Below, in pieces: positions 24,552-33,752 of a DNA stretch of 64,000 bases. Each line of letters starts with the position of its first letter. The first letter of the stretch is position 1. The notes below the pieces were generated by a model. It had not been told where the DNA came from. It was given only the letters and a program-made list of their open reading frames with translations, and did not search any database. The translations under genes were made by a program, and so were the position numbers. Source of the DNA: Jackrogersella multiformis (taxonomy: Eukaryota > Ascomycota > Sordariomycetes > Xylariales > Hypoxylaceae); assembly GCA_902806575.1 (NCBI GenBank), contig CADCXD010000018.1:992001-1056000 (forward strand). Reading direction: 5' to 3'.

Positions 24552-26180
24552 ATGGCACAACACGGCTTCAACCAGTTTCGCACCGGCCGGAGAGCGGGCA
24601 GCGCCAGCGCCAGCGTTGACCCTAATGACCTGGCCATGTCTGGAACATACGCTGCGTCATACTCCAACAACTTCAACGGAAATAACAATTCCTCGAATTT
24701 CTTCGGCGATGACGAATTACTCGACACCCTCGGTAGCCCGACAGATCCTATGTCCAACCAACCCGCCATGCACAACCAAGGCCAAGATTTCGGTGGCATG
24801 AACGAGATGAATATGGGCTTCTCGCAAGGCATATACCCTCCACATCAGGGTAGTCATGGTTTGCCGGTGGATCAGTCACATATGAATGGATTTTCCAACA
24901 CCCCGGACGGCGATCCTATCCAGAGCCCATTCGTACATAGTTTTAACCAGGCGCAATTTCACCAGATGCAGCAGCAACACCAGCAGTTCGGAAACTCCCT
25001 TCAGTCGCCTATATCCTACTCCGGATCTCCTTTGGCTGGCTCTGACATGAACAACGAGAGCAACGATTCTAACTATCTGAACACGAAGTCTCGCCCTCAG
25101 CTCTCCCATACTATGCAACGCAAGAGTTCGAGCGCCCGAAGCCCACTCACCCCTAAGACAGCTGCCGCCATGTCCAGCTTGTCGGTGAACTCCCGGGAAG
25201 CACCGGGATTTGGTGCGCAACCGATCCAAACTACCAACGGCCACCACGAGAAATCTCCTTCGGTTCAATGGATGCATACTCCGAACAGCATGTCTTCTTT
25301 CCCAGGATCCGGCTTCTCTTCCCCCATGCAGCACGGTATGCAGAACCCGCAGATAACGGATGTATTACTCAAAGGTGGCACGTCTATGCCTGCAAAATTA
25401 AACACGCCGCCCAATGCTGTTTCATCGCAGGAGATGAAGAGAAAGAGACGTCGCGAGTCTCATAACCTTGTCGAGCGACGGCGCCGAGACAACATCAACG
25501 AGAGAATCCAGGATCTAAGCAAGCTTGTCCCCACGCATCGACTTGAAGACGAAAAAATTCGAAAACTTATACAGAACGGGACGCCATTGTCTCCCTCCTT
25601 GACCGGACTCTCTCATCCGACGCAAGCTACTTCGGGATTGGCCGGACCAGGTGCGAAACGAGCTACTGGTGTTGGCAACATTACCACTGGTCTGCCTCTC
25701 GAGGATAAGGATAAGGGTCCCAACAAGGGGGACATTCTCAACGGGGCAGTCAGTTGGACAAGAGACCTCATGTGGATATTAAATCTCAAGCTCCAACAGC
25801 AAGAAGAGCTTATCAACACTATCGTAGAGCTTGGCGGTAGTGTTCCGCTCGAGCTCACAGATGACGAGAAGCGAATGCAAACGGAGCTGATGGAAGCGGT
25901 AACCAAGAATGGTCCGCACACATTTTCGTATTCTCGCTTTTCTGGATCGGGCCTTCGAGTGCCGCAACATACCGACTATAGGGGAGATTCTCTTAATGGA
26001 TCGGACGGTGCGATGCCTGGAAGTTCTATGAGCCCCGAGGGCCGGGATGCTGTGGATCTCGCGGGAGATTTGGGCGACGCTGGTCAGTACTGGAACGACC
26101 CGGATGACGACGGCAGTGGTCCCGCGTCGATCAATTTTAAGGAAGAGGATGAATTCGGAATGGACCTCTCCCACGATTAA
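24552..26180 (+). CDS. bHLH transcription factor with extended loop
   Basis: Single-exon protein of 542 residues. The bHLH domain begins at about residue 296: basic region KRKRRRESHNLVERRRRDN, helix 1 INERIQDLSKLVPTHRL, then a loop of roughly 60 residues, then helix 2 from PNKGDILNGAVSW (about 389) into a Leu/Gln-rich amphipathic stretch. The basic region carries the His-Glu-Arg pattern of class B factors that bind the CACGTG E-box. The PNKG..IL..AV helix 2 start resembles Rtg3/MITF-like fungal factors. The N-terminal 290 residues are Asn/Ser/Gln/Met-rich, as in activation domains. The C terminus is acidic (DPDDDG, NFKEEDEFGMDLSHD). The ATG at 24552 is the first in frame; upstream codons of the open frame lack one. 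The target pathway cannot be told from sequence. Confidence 0.9.
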   Translation: MAQHGFNQFRTGRRAGSASASVDPNDLAMSGTYAASYSNNFNGNNNSSNFFGDDELLDTLGSPTDPMSNQPAMHNQGQDFGGMNEMNMGFSQGIYPPHQGSHGLPVDQSHMNGFSNTPDGDPIQSPFVHSFNQAQFHQMQQQHQQFGNSLQSPISYSGSPLAGSDMNNESNDSNYLNTKSRPQLSHTMQRKSSSARSPLTPKTAAAMSSLSVNSREAPGFGAQPIQTTNGHHEKSPSVQWMHTPNSMSSFPGSGFSSPMQHGMQNPQITDVLLKGGTSMPAKLNTPPNAVSSQEMKRKRRRESHNLVERRRRDNINERIQDLSKLVPTHRLEDEKIRKLIQNGTPLSPSLTGLSHPTQATSGLAGPGAKRATGVGNITTGLPLEDKDKGPNKGDILNGAVSWTRDLMWILNLKLQQQEELINTIVELGGSVPLELTDDEKRMQTELMEAVTKNGPHTFSYSRFSGSGLRVPQHTDYRGDSLNGSDGAMPGSSMSPEGRDAVDLAGDLGDAGQYWNDPDDDGSGPASINFKEEDEFGMDLSHD

Positions 26181-27347
26181 TGGCTTCGAGGCTCTTATAG
26201 GCCTTCTACGTTCCTGCATCTTTCCAGCATTTACCGGCGTTGACCAAGCTCCGATTCCCATCCGAATTTTGCGTTTCGCCATTGAACATTACACTTGAGT
26301 CGGGACTTTTAGGCATTTCACCTCGGTCATTTCGGGTATCTTCGTCAAGGGAAGGACTACTGCATACGGCGGCCGTTTTTGGGAGATTGGCGTTCTATCT
26401 TATCTCATCAGGCAGTGAGAAACTGGCACGGAACGACCGGAGTGATGATCATTTCATGGTTCTCGTCCGACAGATCCGGACACGGAGGGGCTTTCGCTGT
26501 TCTTTCCACACCCATGTTCTTTTTTTCCTCACTGCTTTTATTTCCTACGCGCATCACTCATCTGCGGGCCGGGTTTGATTCATTTCAATGATACCTCGAG
26601 GATTAGGGGAGTTGGGGTTTTTTTTTTTTTTTCGAGATTGCGTTGAAATTTATTTCTTCTATTTTTCGCATTTGCATCGTCACAATGTTGATCGAGGAGT
26701 TTAGTCTTGTTATTTTTCTTTTCGAACGGTTCCCACATGTAGCTCTTGCAACCCTTCCCCCCTTCCGAGGCGAGGGTTCGGGCATGATATGCTTTGTGTA
26801 TTCGTTGACGTCAAGGGAACCCGGCTGGAGAGAGGAAATCCGGAGGCATTACGAGTGATATATAAACGCCGGCAGTACATCAGGGTACCCTAATAATCAA
26901 ATTTATTCACATAAATTCCCGTGTTATGTGTTTTATGTTTTGCGCGTGAACCCTTAGTCACATATCTTATTATTTCAAGTTTCAAGACTTGTCCAGAACG
27001 GTGTTCAAACTCACTCATTACTCTACATTACTGCAGTAGTAGTATCGATAGTACAAGGGATCGGGGTTATAGATCGGTTGTCATGACTGACTGACTGACT
27101 GCTCGGTACATTCACCCCTTCTTCCTCTCATATCTCGTATCTCCTTTCCCCTCTGTCCAACCACACGTAGATATAAATAAATTCACACACTCGTACTCCC
27201 ACTCCTGCTCCTACCCCCACACCACCTAAGTACCAGACTTAATATCTGACTTACACCCCCTTGCCTGACTGACCTGTCAATTCACCCACCCACTTCAATA
27301 TCTTCCCCCCTCCCCTCTCCCTTCCTCTTCCCCGTTGTAACCTCCCC
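26181..27347. other. convergent intergenic region
   Basis: Lies between the 3' ends of the bHLH and Npr3 genes, so it should hold both 3' UTRs and poly-A sites. A T-run of 13-14 bases is near 26618-26631, and AT-rich sequence with ATAAATAAA-like motifs is near 27170-27185. I see no gene. Confidence 0.5.
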
Positions 27348-29977
27348 CTACCAATGCCTGACGCAGAGCAAGTGCTCGCTCATGGAGTTCAGCAGGTTCC
27401 ACGCGTCGCGGCGCTTGAGGTCCTCGTGCAGGGCGACGCGCTCGAGGGCGCTGCGGCCGTTGAAGTACTTCCAGAAGACGGGCCAGGCGGCGCGCGGGTT
27501 CGGGGCCGGGCCTCCGCCGCCGCCCCCTCGCAGCCCGCTTGCCCTTGCTCTTGGCCCCGCCCCCGGGACTCCGAGGGCTGACGGTGTCGATGGTGCCGTA
27601 GCAGCAGCAGTGGTGGTTGTGGTAGCAGAAGCGGCGGCGGCAGCAGAGGCAGAGGCGTGGGCGACGCGCTCGGGAAGCCGCTTCCCGATGGCGGCGAGGT
27701 AGCGGGAGTCGCGCTCACCGACGCGGCCGGCGTCGACGATGACGTAGGGGCTGAGGTGGGAGAGGTGCGGGGCGGCGTTGACGGAGGGGTGGTCGGTGCG
27801 CCTGGGAGGGGGCCGGCGGGCGTGCGCTGCGGCCTTTTCGGCGGCCTCGCGCTGCGCGCGCGTGGCGAGGCGGTCCAGGCGCGCCTGCTCTGCCGCCTGC
27901 TCGCCGGCGGTTGTCGTTATCCGCAAGGGCAGCGACTTGAGGGTCGCGATGGAGGACGTCATCGACATCGGCATGGGTCTTGCCGCCGCGGAGCTGGCGC
28001 TGTCGTCGTCGGCGGCGGTGCTGCTGGTAGAGGGGGGTAGAGGGGAGGGGGATGGGGAGCGAGGGCCGTCGAACTCGGGGGGAGGCGGAGACGACGACGC
28101 GTGGGACTCGGACTCGGCGGAGCTGCCGACCGACGCGAACGAGCCGCGCATGTCGTCGTGGCGGGCGTGGGCGTCGCGCAGAAGCTCCTCGGCCTCGAGC
28201 TCGTAGTCGACCTCGTACAGGATCTCGGGCCAGACGACGACGTACGCGAAGGTGCACAGCTGGGTGACCCAACCGCCGCGCATGAGCCATGCCAGCATGG
28301 CCAGGTAGGTCGGGCGGTGGTTCTTGCTGGGCGCGAAGAGCTTGTACGTCCTCGGCGCGGCCGAAAGCGCGGCGAGGAACTCCGGGAGGGGGGGGGCGAG
28401 CGGGAAGGAGCGCGACCATGCCTGGCTCGCGCGGGGAAGGCGCGACATGTCGCTGTTGGGGGATAGGATATACACGTCGCGCGCGTGCAGCGGCGGGATG
28501 GCGATGGCGCGTCGCCAGAAGATAAAGTGCTGCGCGTACTTGCGGACCTGGGCTGGCGAGAGCGCCGTGCCTTGCCCGATTTGGTGGAATCTTGTGAGTG
28601 TTTGCGTGAGTATATAGATATCTATTGTTTAGTGGTGGGGACTTGGAAATGGGATAAAAAGGGGAGAAGATATGGTCTCCGATCCACTTACGACATCGTC
28701 GGCTTCGAGAGCCGCACAAACTCGATCATTGCTGCCGTCGTTTCGTCGGGGTCGGTCTGGAGTTCTGCTATGATCTTCTTCTCGTCGCTCATCAACAGCA
28801 GAGCGAAGTTCTTGTCGAGGAAGCCGGGATCGTGAAGGCTGTCTTCCTCGACGAATGAGTTTGCGGTTGTTATCCACAAGCCCTTAGACCCGCTTTCGTC
28901 GTCGGGAGGTAGGTCTGTGAGATAGAACGGCACGGGTATCTGAACCGAGTGCGTAACAGTGCCTTCAGCTGTTTCTAGCTGTAAGGCCGCGATCTTGTTG
29001 TGAGAGACAGCTTCGTAGACATCCTGCATAGATGCCGCTAGGGAGGAAACTTCTAAGATCTCTTTCCATAACGAGCTCATTTTCGTTCCTACGTATTACC
29101 TATCAGTTCATCGATTCGGATGTGCGGTATAATAATAATATCCAATTAAATGCATACTTGATTCTCGACCCTTATCCTTCAAAGCTAATATTCGTTTGGA
29201 TTCCTTCCAGACAAAATCACTCTTCTGCTGGCTGTACTTGTAGGCCTTATTGATCTTTTTTATGATATGAAGATAAAGATTCTCGCCCAACTCCTTTGCC
29301 TCATGTTTCTTTGGATTTAGAATGAAGACGAGGTTGAACATGGTCATACCACTCTTCTTCTCATCGGCCTCATCTGGTAGGTTACCGACAACGGCATCTT
29401 CCGCCATGTCCCTAGTTTCGATTTGCGGCACATCGCTTGAGAGGATCGTGGACTCGCCATACTTACTGGCAGAGTCGGTATTCTCGGGCGACTTGGGCGG
29501 TTGATACTTAGGTTGCTTCTTCTTTTTGCGCCATATCCCATTTTCCGGAACGTAAATGGGGTACGACGCGAAGCAGAGCTGTTCCAAAGAGACGTGAAAG
29601 AGCTTCTTGTGGAAAGCTCGGTTGGGCGTGAGGAGGCTCTCGAGATCCTTGGTGGGATAACCGGCTACGTGCTCCCAGGGCACTATCTGGGAACCACTGT
29701 CGGTTTCCAGGTGGTCGTCGTGGTTCCAATTTTGTAGATCGACCGACTTTGGGAGCGAACCAGAGGGTGCTTCAAAGGATGGATGTGTCATCTGACTTAG
29801 CAGATCATCATCGTCGTCGAGCTCATCTCTAGGCGTGTTATCACGAGAGGACGGGGCGCACGGCCGTAAGATGCGAGGCGGGTAGTGGAAGACAAACAAC
29901 GGCCCATCACGCAGCCGGTTGACCACGAGCGCCACTCCCAGAAAGTTCGAGGTATTTGGAAGTATTGGGGACGCCAT
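27348..29977 (-). CDS. NPR3: nitrogen permease regulator 3 (SEACIT/GATOR1 subunit), three exons
   Basis: Exons in coding order: 29158-29977, 28692-29088 and 27348-28590, giving 819 residues. Intron 1 runs from GTATGC to CGTAG and intron 2 from GTAAGT to ACAAG; phases 1 and 2 agree. The N terminus (NFLGVALVVNRLRDGPLFVF) is the longin-like start of Npr3. Family blocks follow at FAVVSQNKIAAL-like positions (here YEAVSHNKIAAL, exon 2) and across the exon 2-3 join (IGQGTALSPAQV, then HFIFWRRAIAIPPLHARDVY). The C terminus has WKYFNGRSALERVALHEDLKRR. With Npr2, Npr3 restrains TORC1 when nitrogen or amino acids are scarce, at the vacuole surface. Exon 3 contains a long Ser/Ala/Pro low-complexity insert and is far richer in GC-ending codons than exons 1-2. 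Joining at other nearby splice sites brings in stops. Confidence 0.92.
28032..28058 (+). other. G-quadruplex-like G tracts within NPR3 exon 3
   Basis: Four runs of four or more G, separated by TAGA, A and AT, lie on the plus strand, the template strand of the minus-strand NPR3 gene. They coincide with the Pro/Ser low-complexity coding segment. The motif is visible; folding is inference. Confidence 0.6.
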
Positions 29978-30870
29978 ACTGCCTACCTAGGTAGATATCC
30001 CTCGACCTCGTGTTACGGATGGCGACACAAGTCTCAGATGCAATCACTAGGTAGTCCCCCGAACCCACGGATGTGCGCTGCGGTCATCGGTCATCGGTTA
30101 TTGGCGAGCATGTTTCATTCGATTACAATGGGTATGAACCAGATTCTCTTCTCGATATAAGATGTATGTAGGCCATGTCATTAAATCGTTGATGGCCGGC
30201 TTTTTGAGGCGATATACTAAAGTCTTTCATGAATTGTTGAATTATCGAATTACGATTCGGTACGTACCTATCTACGGTATCTAATAAGTTCAAAGGTTAC
30301 ACTAGGACGGGTGGGCGGCCAATTGGGAGAAGGGAGCAACTCGGAAGTGTATTGTTCCATTCCTTTATATACCTAAGGTAGGTAGTATGTACAGTGGGTG
30401 TACATACATATCCCGGTCCGCCTAATCCTGGAATAATGAAGTCATTCACATAAGGTTCTGCTCACCAACCAATAGTAGCAATAAGAGTAAACTAAGTCAA
30501 TACCTAAAGCTTGCTGGAATTCTTATGTATCATGTATCATATATCATATAACCCGAATATCGTTTCAACGTTTTATTTTATTTCTTCGAATATCCGCCAT
30601 TACTATGTAGATGAGATCCCACCTCTGCACAGGTCCCAATCTCCTAGCAACCAAATTCCTTCATTTGACCCAATTCTACATACAACCTCGCCCATCCGTT
30701 CACAAGGACACAAATCTATTATAGTTGCCGGCCAAAATATACACAATCAGAAAAATAAATCATCGTAACCGTTCGTGACTTCGTTCGATCGCTGTTGGAT
30801 CCCCGAAATATCATGTGCGTTCGTGGCGTAAATATACGAGAAGAGTTTAATTGTCTTCCATCAACTTTCA
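29978..30870. other. intergenic, NPR3 promoter side
   Basis: No gene seen. It contains the NPR3 upstream region with a TACCTAGGTAG motif starting six bases before the ATG (29984-29994), another CTAAGGTAGGTAG run near 30372-30384, and AT-rich sequence that probably includes the 3' UTR of the GPI-protein gene. Confidence 0.45.
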
Positions 30871-31658
30871 TCATATATGCCCGCCCATGAGTCCTAGGCC
30901 AACCCCAGCGACGACGCCAGCCACACAAGCAGCAGTCGGCCGCGCCGCATGATTTGCGGTGCCGATGATAAACCCCCCAGTCGAGCCTGCTTGCGTGCAC
31001 TGGGAAGTCTGTAAATTATAACACGCCTCAGATGAAAGGCTCGAGCACACCGATGTCGCCGTTGCCGGAGGAAGTGCCGTGCCCTGCGCGGCAGAGATCG
31101 TTGTTCCACCTCCTCCCGGAACCACGATGGTAACGCCGTACCCTGCACTGGCTGTGCCCGCCAAGCCCGAGACGCACGCCCGGTAATTACTTGAGCATTG
31201 ATTTAGAGCTGATGTGCATGCGACCGCATTGGCAAACGACGTCTGTATGTATGGGAACTGGAAGTATGAATTGCTCACGAAGGAGGCGGTTGGCGCTGGA
31301 CCAGTTGGAGCTACCCCGGTGCAAGTAGCTCTGCAATTCAACAAGATAAGTTAGTTTCGAATCATATGACGAGAAACAACCCCTAGGTTAAAAATGGAGT
31401 AAAATAAAAGACTCACGTAGTAGGGCAGCAGGCCGCTTGGCTATGGGCGTCTAAAGCACATAGTTGCCCATTCTCACAACAAGTGCCAGAGAAAGCGGCA
31501 CCTCGATCTTCGCAACTAAAGTAGTCGGCGGGGCAATCAAGCGCCCGCCTCTGGACAGGGGAATAGTCCTGGAATGTGCCGTACTCGAGCGGGTTGACGG
31601 CGGGGTTGACAAGTGCAAGAGTCGTCGTCGCAGCTATAGAAAAGAGCGTTAACCGCAT
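30871..31658 (-). CDS. GPI-type secreted cysteine-rich protein, one intron
   Basis: Exon 1 is 31417-31658 and exon 2 is 30871-31330. The 86-nt intron has a GTGAGT donor and a TTGCAG acceptor, phase 2, giving 233 residues. A signal peptide covers about residues 1-17 (MRLTLFSIAATTTLALV). Next comes a compact cysteine-rich module with CPADYFSC, a GTCCENGQLC segment and an ACCPTTATCTG end that spans the intron. A second set of spaced cysteines follows (VACTSALNQC, NYRACVSG, SVCSSLSSEACYNLQTSQC) beside a Gly/Val/Thr spacer. The last residues form a hydrophobic Ala/Val/Gly tail (about CVAGVVAGVGLGLMG) after small residues, as expected for GPI attachment. The molecular role is unknown; cell-wall or plasma-membrane surface location is inferred. 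This architecture is common in ascomycete surface proteins. Confidence 0.82.
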
Positions 31659-32761
31659 CTTTGATCCAAGTTATCTGCGAGCATCAAGTTGGTCGATCAC
31701 CTCCGCACAAGGCGATCACGGAGCTTTATAGAAGAGAATATCGACGAGAGAAGATCGACGGGAGGCTTAGAAACTGGACAGCCGCGTGTTAGGTATCTAG
31801 AACGGGTATGTGGTATTCCAATTCACCGCCGGCAATGCTGCAGACACGAGGTGGAGAGGGCTTGTTGGCTGGCTGGGCGCTACTGGTCTTCTCGGTGTTC
31901 GGCACGTATTGAATATCTACCTAGGTAGGTAAGTAGATATAATTAGATAGCTAAGGTTAGTTGGTAAGTTGAGCTCGTATGATTAGGATAGATAGGCTGA
32001 TAGGTAGATTGAAGCTTTTCATTTAAACTCGTAGGTGGTTTCGAAGACTAGAAGACTAGTAGGTAGAAGACTAGAAGATGATTAAAGTGTATTGTGTACC
32101 TAAGGTCAGTAGATATAACAGATATCAGGTTTTGGGAAGGTCCAGATAGATCATTGAAGCAGGTGCCCAGGTGAGGTCATGTCATTATTTCGGCAGCGGT
32201 TGTTCGCCCAGCAACCATCTCTTAGGCCTTAAGCAAGCAGGGAGCAGGGAGCAGGGGAGTCCTCGACTGAAGTGGGGGGAGGGGTCGAGGTCTTTGTAGG
32301 TTGTAATGACCTGGCCCATTACACTATATACTTGTACTTGACCTACCTAGGTAGGTACAATTACAAATTCACATTCACATCCATTGTCTTCAAACCTTGC
32401 AACTCTCCAGATTAAAGTATCTTTTTTTAGTATCTTTCAATAGTGATAAGGTTGTATATCACGTTAAAATGCTTACACCTTCTATGTGATCTTACTTAGA
32501 AATTTATCTGTAGCATTTACCCTAACTTTTACACTAATAGGTACTAATTATGTACAGTATAAAAAGATCCTAACACTGCCTGACCATCTCCAAATTTTCA
32601 AAAGTCAAGTCTTACGTTTGCGAATCTCAGATGTTATCAAGCAACAGACCACGTTAAAAGTGATAGAAAAAAGAAAAATTCCGACCTCTTCACACGCAAC
32701 CTGTATTAATTATTATTTTTAATAATCAATGGGCAATAAAGGACAAGGGTAATTAATTCAC
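31659..32761. other. divergent promoter region (GPI protein / COX19)
   Basis: No gene seen. It separates the starts of two divergent genes. Contents are TAGGTAGG copies at 31917-31931 and 32341-32358, a GTAGAAGACTAGAAGA-type short direct repeat near 32045-32080, and AT-rich sequence close to the COX19 start. Confidence 0.45.
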
Positions 32762-33227
32762 ATGAGTTCTTTCGGCAGCCCGGGCTCGAGTCCCTACGCC
32801 GGGAAGCCTACCCCGTATGTATCCTCCTGCACCCTTTTTGAGAGATACCAGTGCTGACTGGGTAACTTGTTCGTGCTTAGGCCTCAGCGCGGTAGTTTCC
32901 CCTTAGATCACGATGGTGATTGTCACTTTTCATATCATATATTCGCATTCTCGTGTACTAATCATTCATCTTCAGGTGAATGCAAGGCCGTCATGACGAA
33001 GTATCTCTCATGTATAAAGAAGGTCAAAGGCATGAACGACGAAGAGTGTCGTACCCTCGCCAAGTCTTACCTGACGTGCCGTATGGATCGGTAAGCATTT
33101 TTCTCCTGGTCCGGTATACTCTGGCCTTTTCTCATTACTTAGGAATCTCATGGCCAAGGACGACTTCAAAAACTTGGGCTTCGCGGATCCGAATACCCCG
33201 TCCAGTTCAGAGCCCCAAGGGAGGTAG
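32762..33227 (+). CDS. COX19: COX19, cytochrome c oxidase assembly factor, four exons
   Basis: Exons 32762-32814, 32881-32915 (only 35 nt), 32976-33090 and 33143-33227 give 95 residues, the usual length. Introns are 66, 60 and 52 nt, with donors GTATGT, GTGATT and GTAAGC and acceptors TTAG, TCAG and TTAG; phases 2, 1 and 2 are consistent. The protein starts MSSFGSPG and carries PPQRGSFPLDHDGEC, then the twin CX9C pairs: C-KAVMTKYLS-C and C-RTLAKSYLT-C, followed by RMDRNLMAKDDFKNLGF. It is a soluble mitochondrial intermembrane-space protein, imported and oxidised through Mia40, that assists copper handling and assembly of complex IV. Intron 2 has a weak donor (GTGATT). Without splicing only fragments are open, so small-ORF gene finders could miss it. 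Confidence 0.93.
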
Positions 33228-33752
33228 TACGAGGGCCTTGAACCCTAGGATCCGATTCGGAATTCCTCTATATCATACGTCCGCCATGAAAGCAGACATT
33301 GTAAATTCAAGTAGCCGATAGGGGCTCACGTATATATTGTACATCAAGAGATACCATGTACAAAAGCCATTATGTCGAAAGCTCCCATTCCCGCGTAAAG
33401 CCACTAACTAGTAACAACGTATCTTCACATCCAACTTATACATACAGGTAGGTATATAAATAGACACACGAATCTTACTCAACCTATCATAGTTTACGCA
33501 TTACTTCTGGCTCGTTCATCATCTAAAGCTAGTCGATTATATCCGATTTATTCCCAAATCCGGGTAGGGTTGGAGCTGACAAGTGCTCCGGGGCCGGTGC
33601 GGGACTGTCAGCGGACCGGTTAAGAACGATTCGGCATATAAAGAACCGAGAATGTAGGCGCTTTTTCAGTTAACTATACCATTCTCTTACATATTCCCAA
33701 GTTTTTTTGCATGTAATGAGTAGCTAGTTGACTTCGTTCTTATTAGGAAAAA
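33228..33752. other. intergenic COX19 to SCS-like gene
   Basis: Tandem spacing of 525 bases. It should hold the COX19 3' UTR and the promoter of the SCS-like gene. I see only AT-rich sequence and no recognisable element. Confidence 0.4.

Noticed and set aside
27715..28719. Arg/Pro-rich minus frame overlapping NPR3 exon 3 in another phase
   Set aside because: It runs through the NPR3 intron, and its composition is that of a shifted GC-rich frame; NPR3 motifs are in the other phase.
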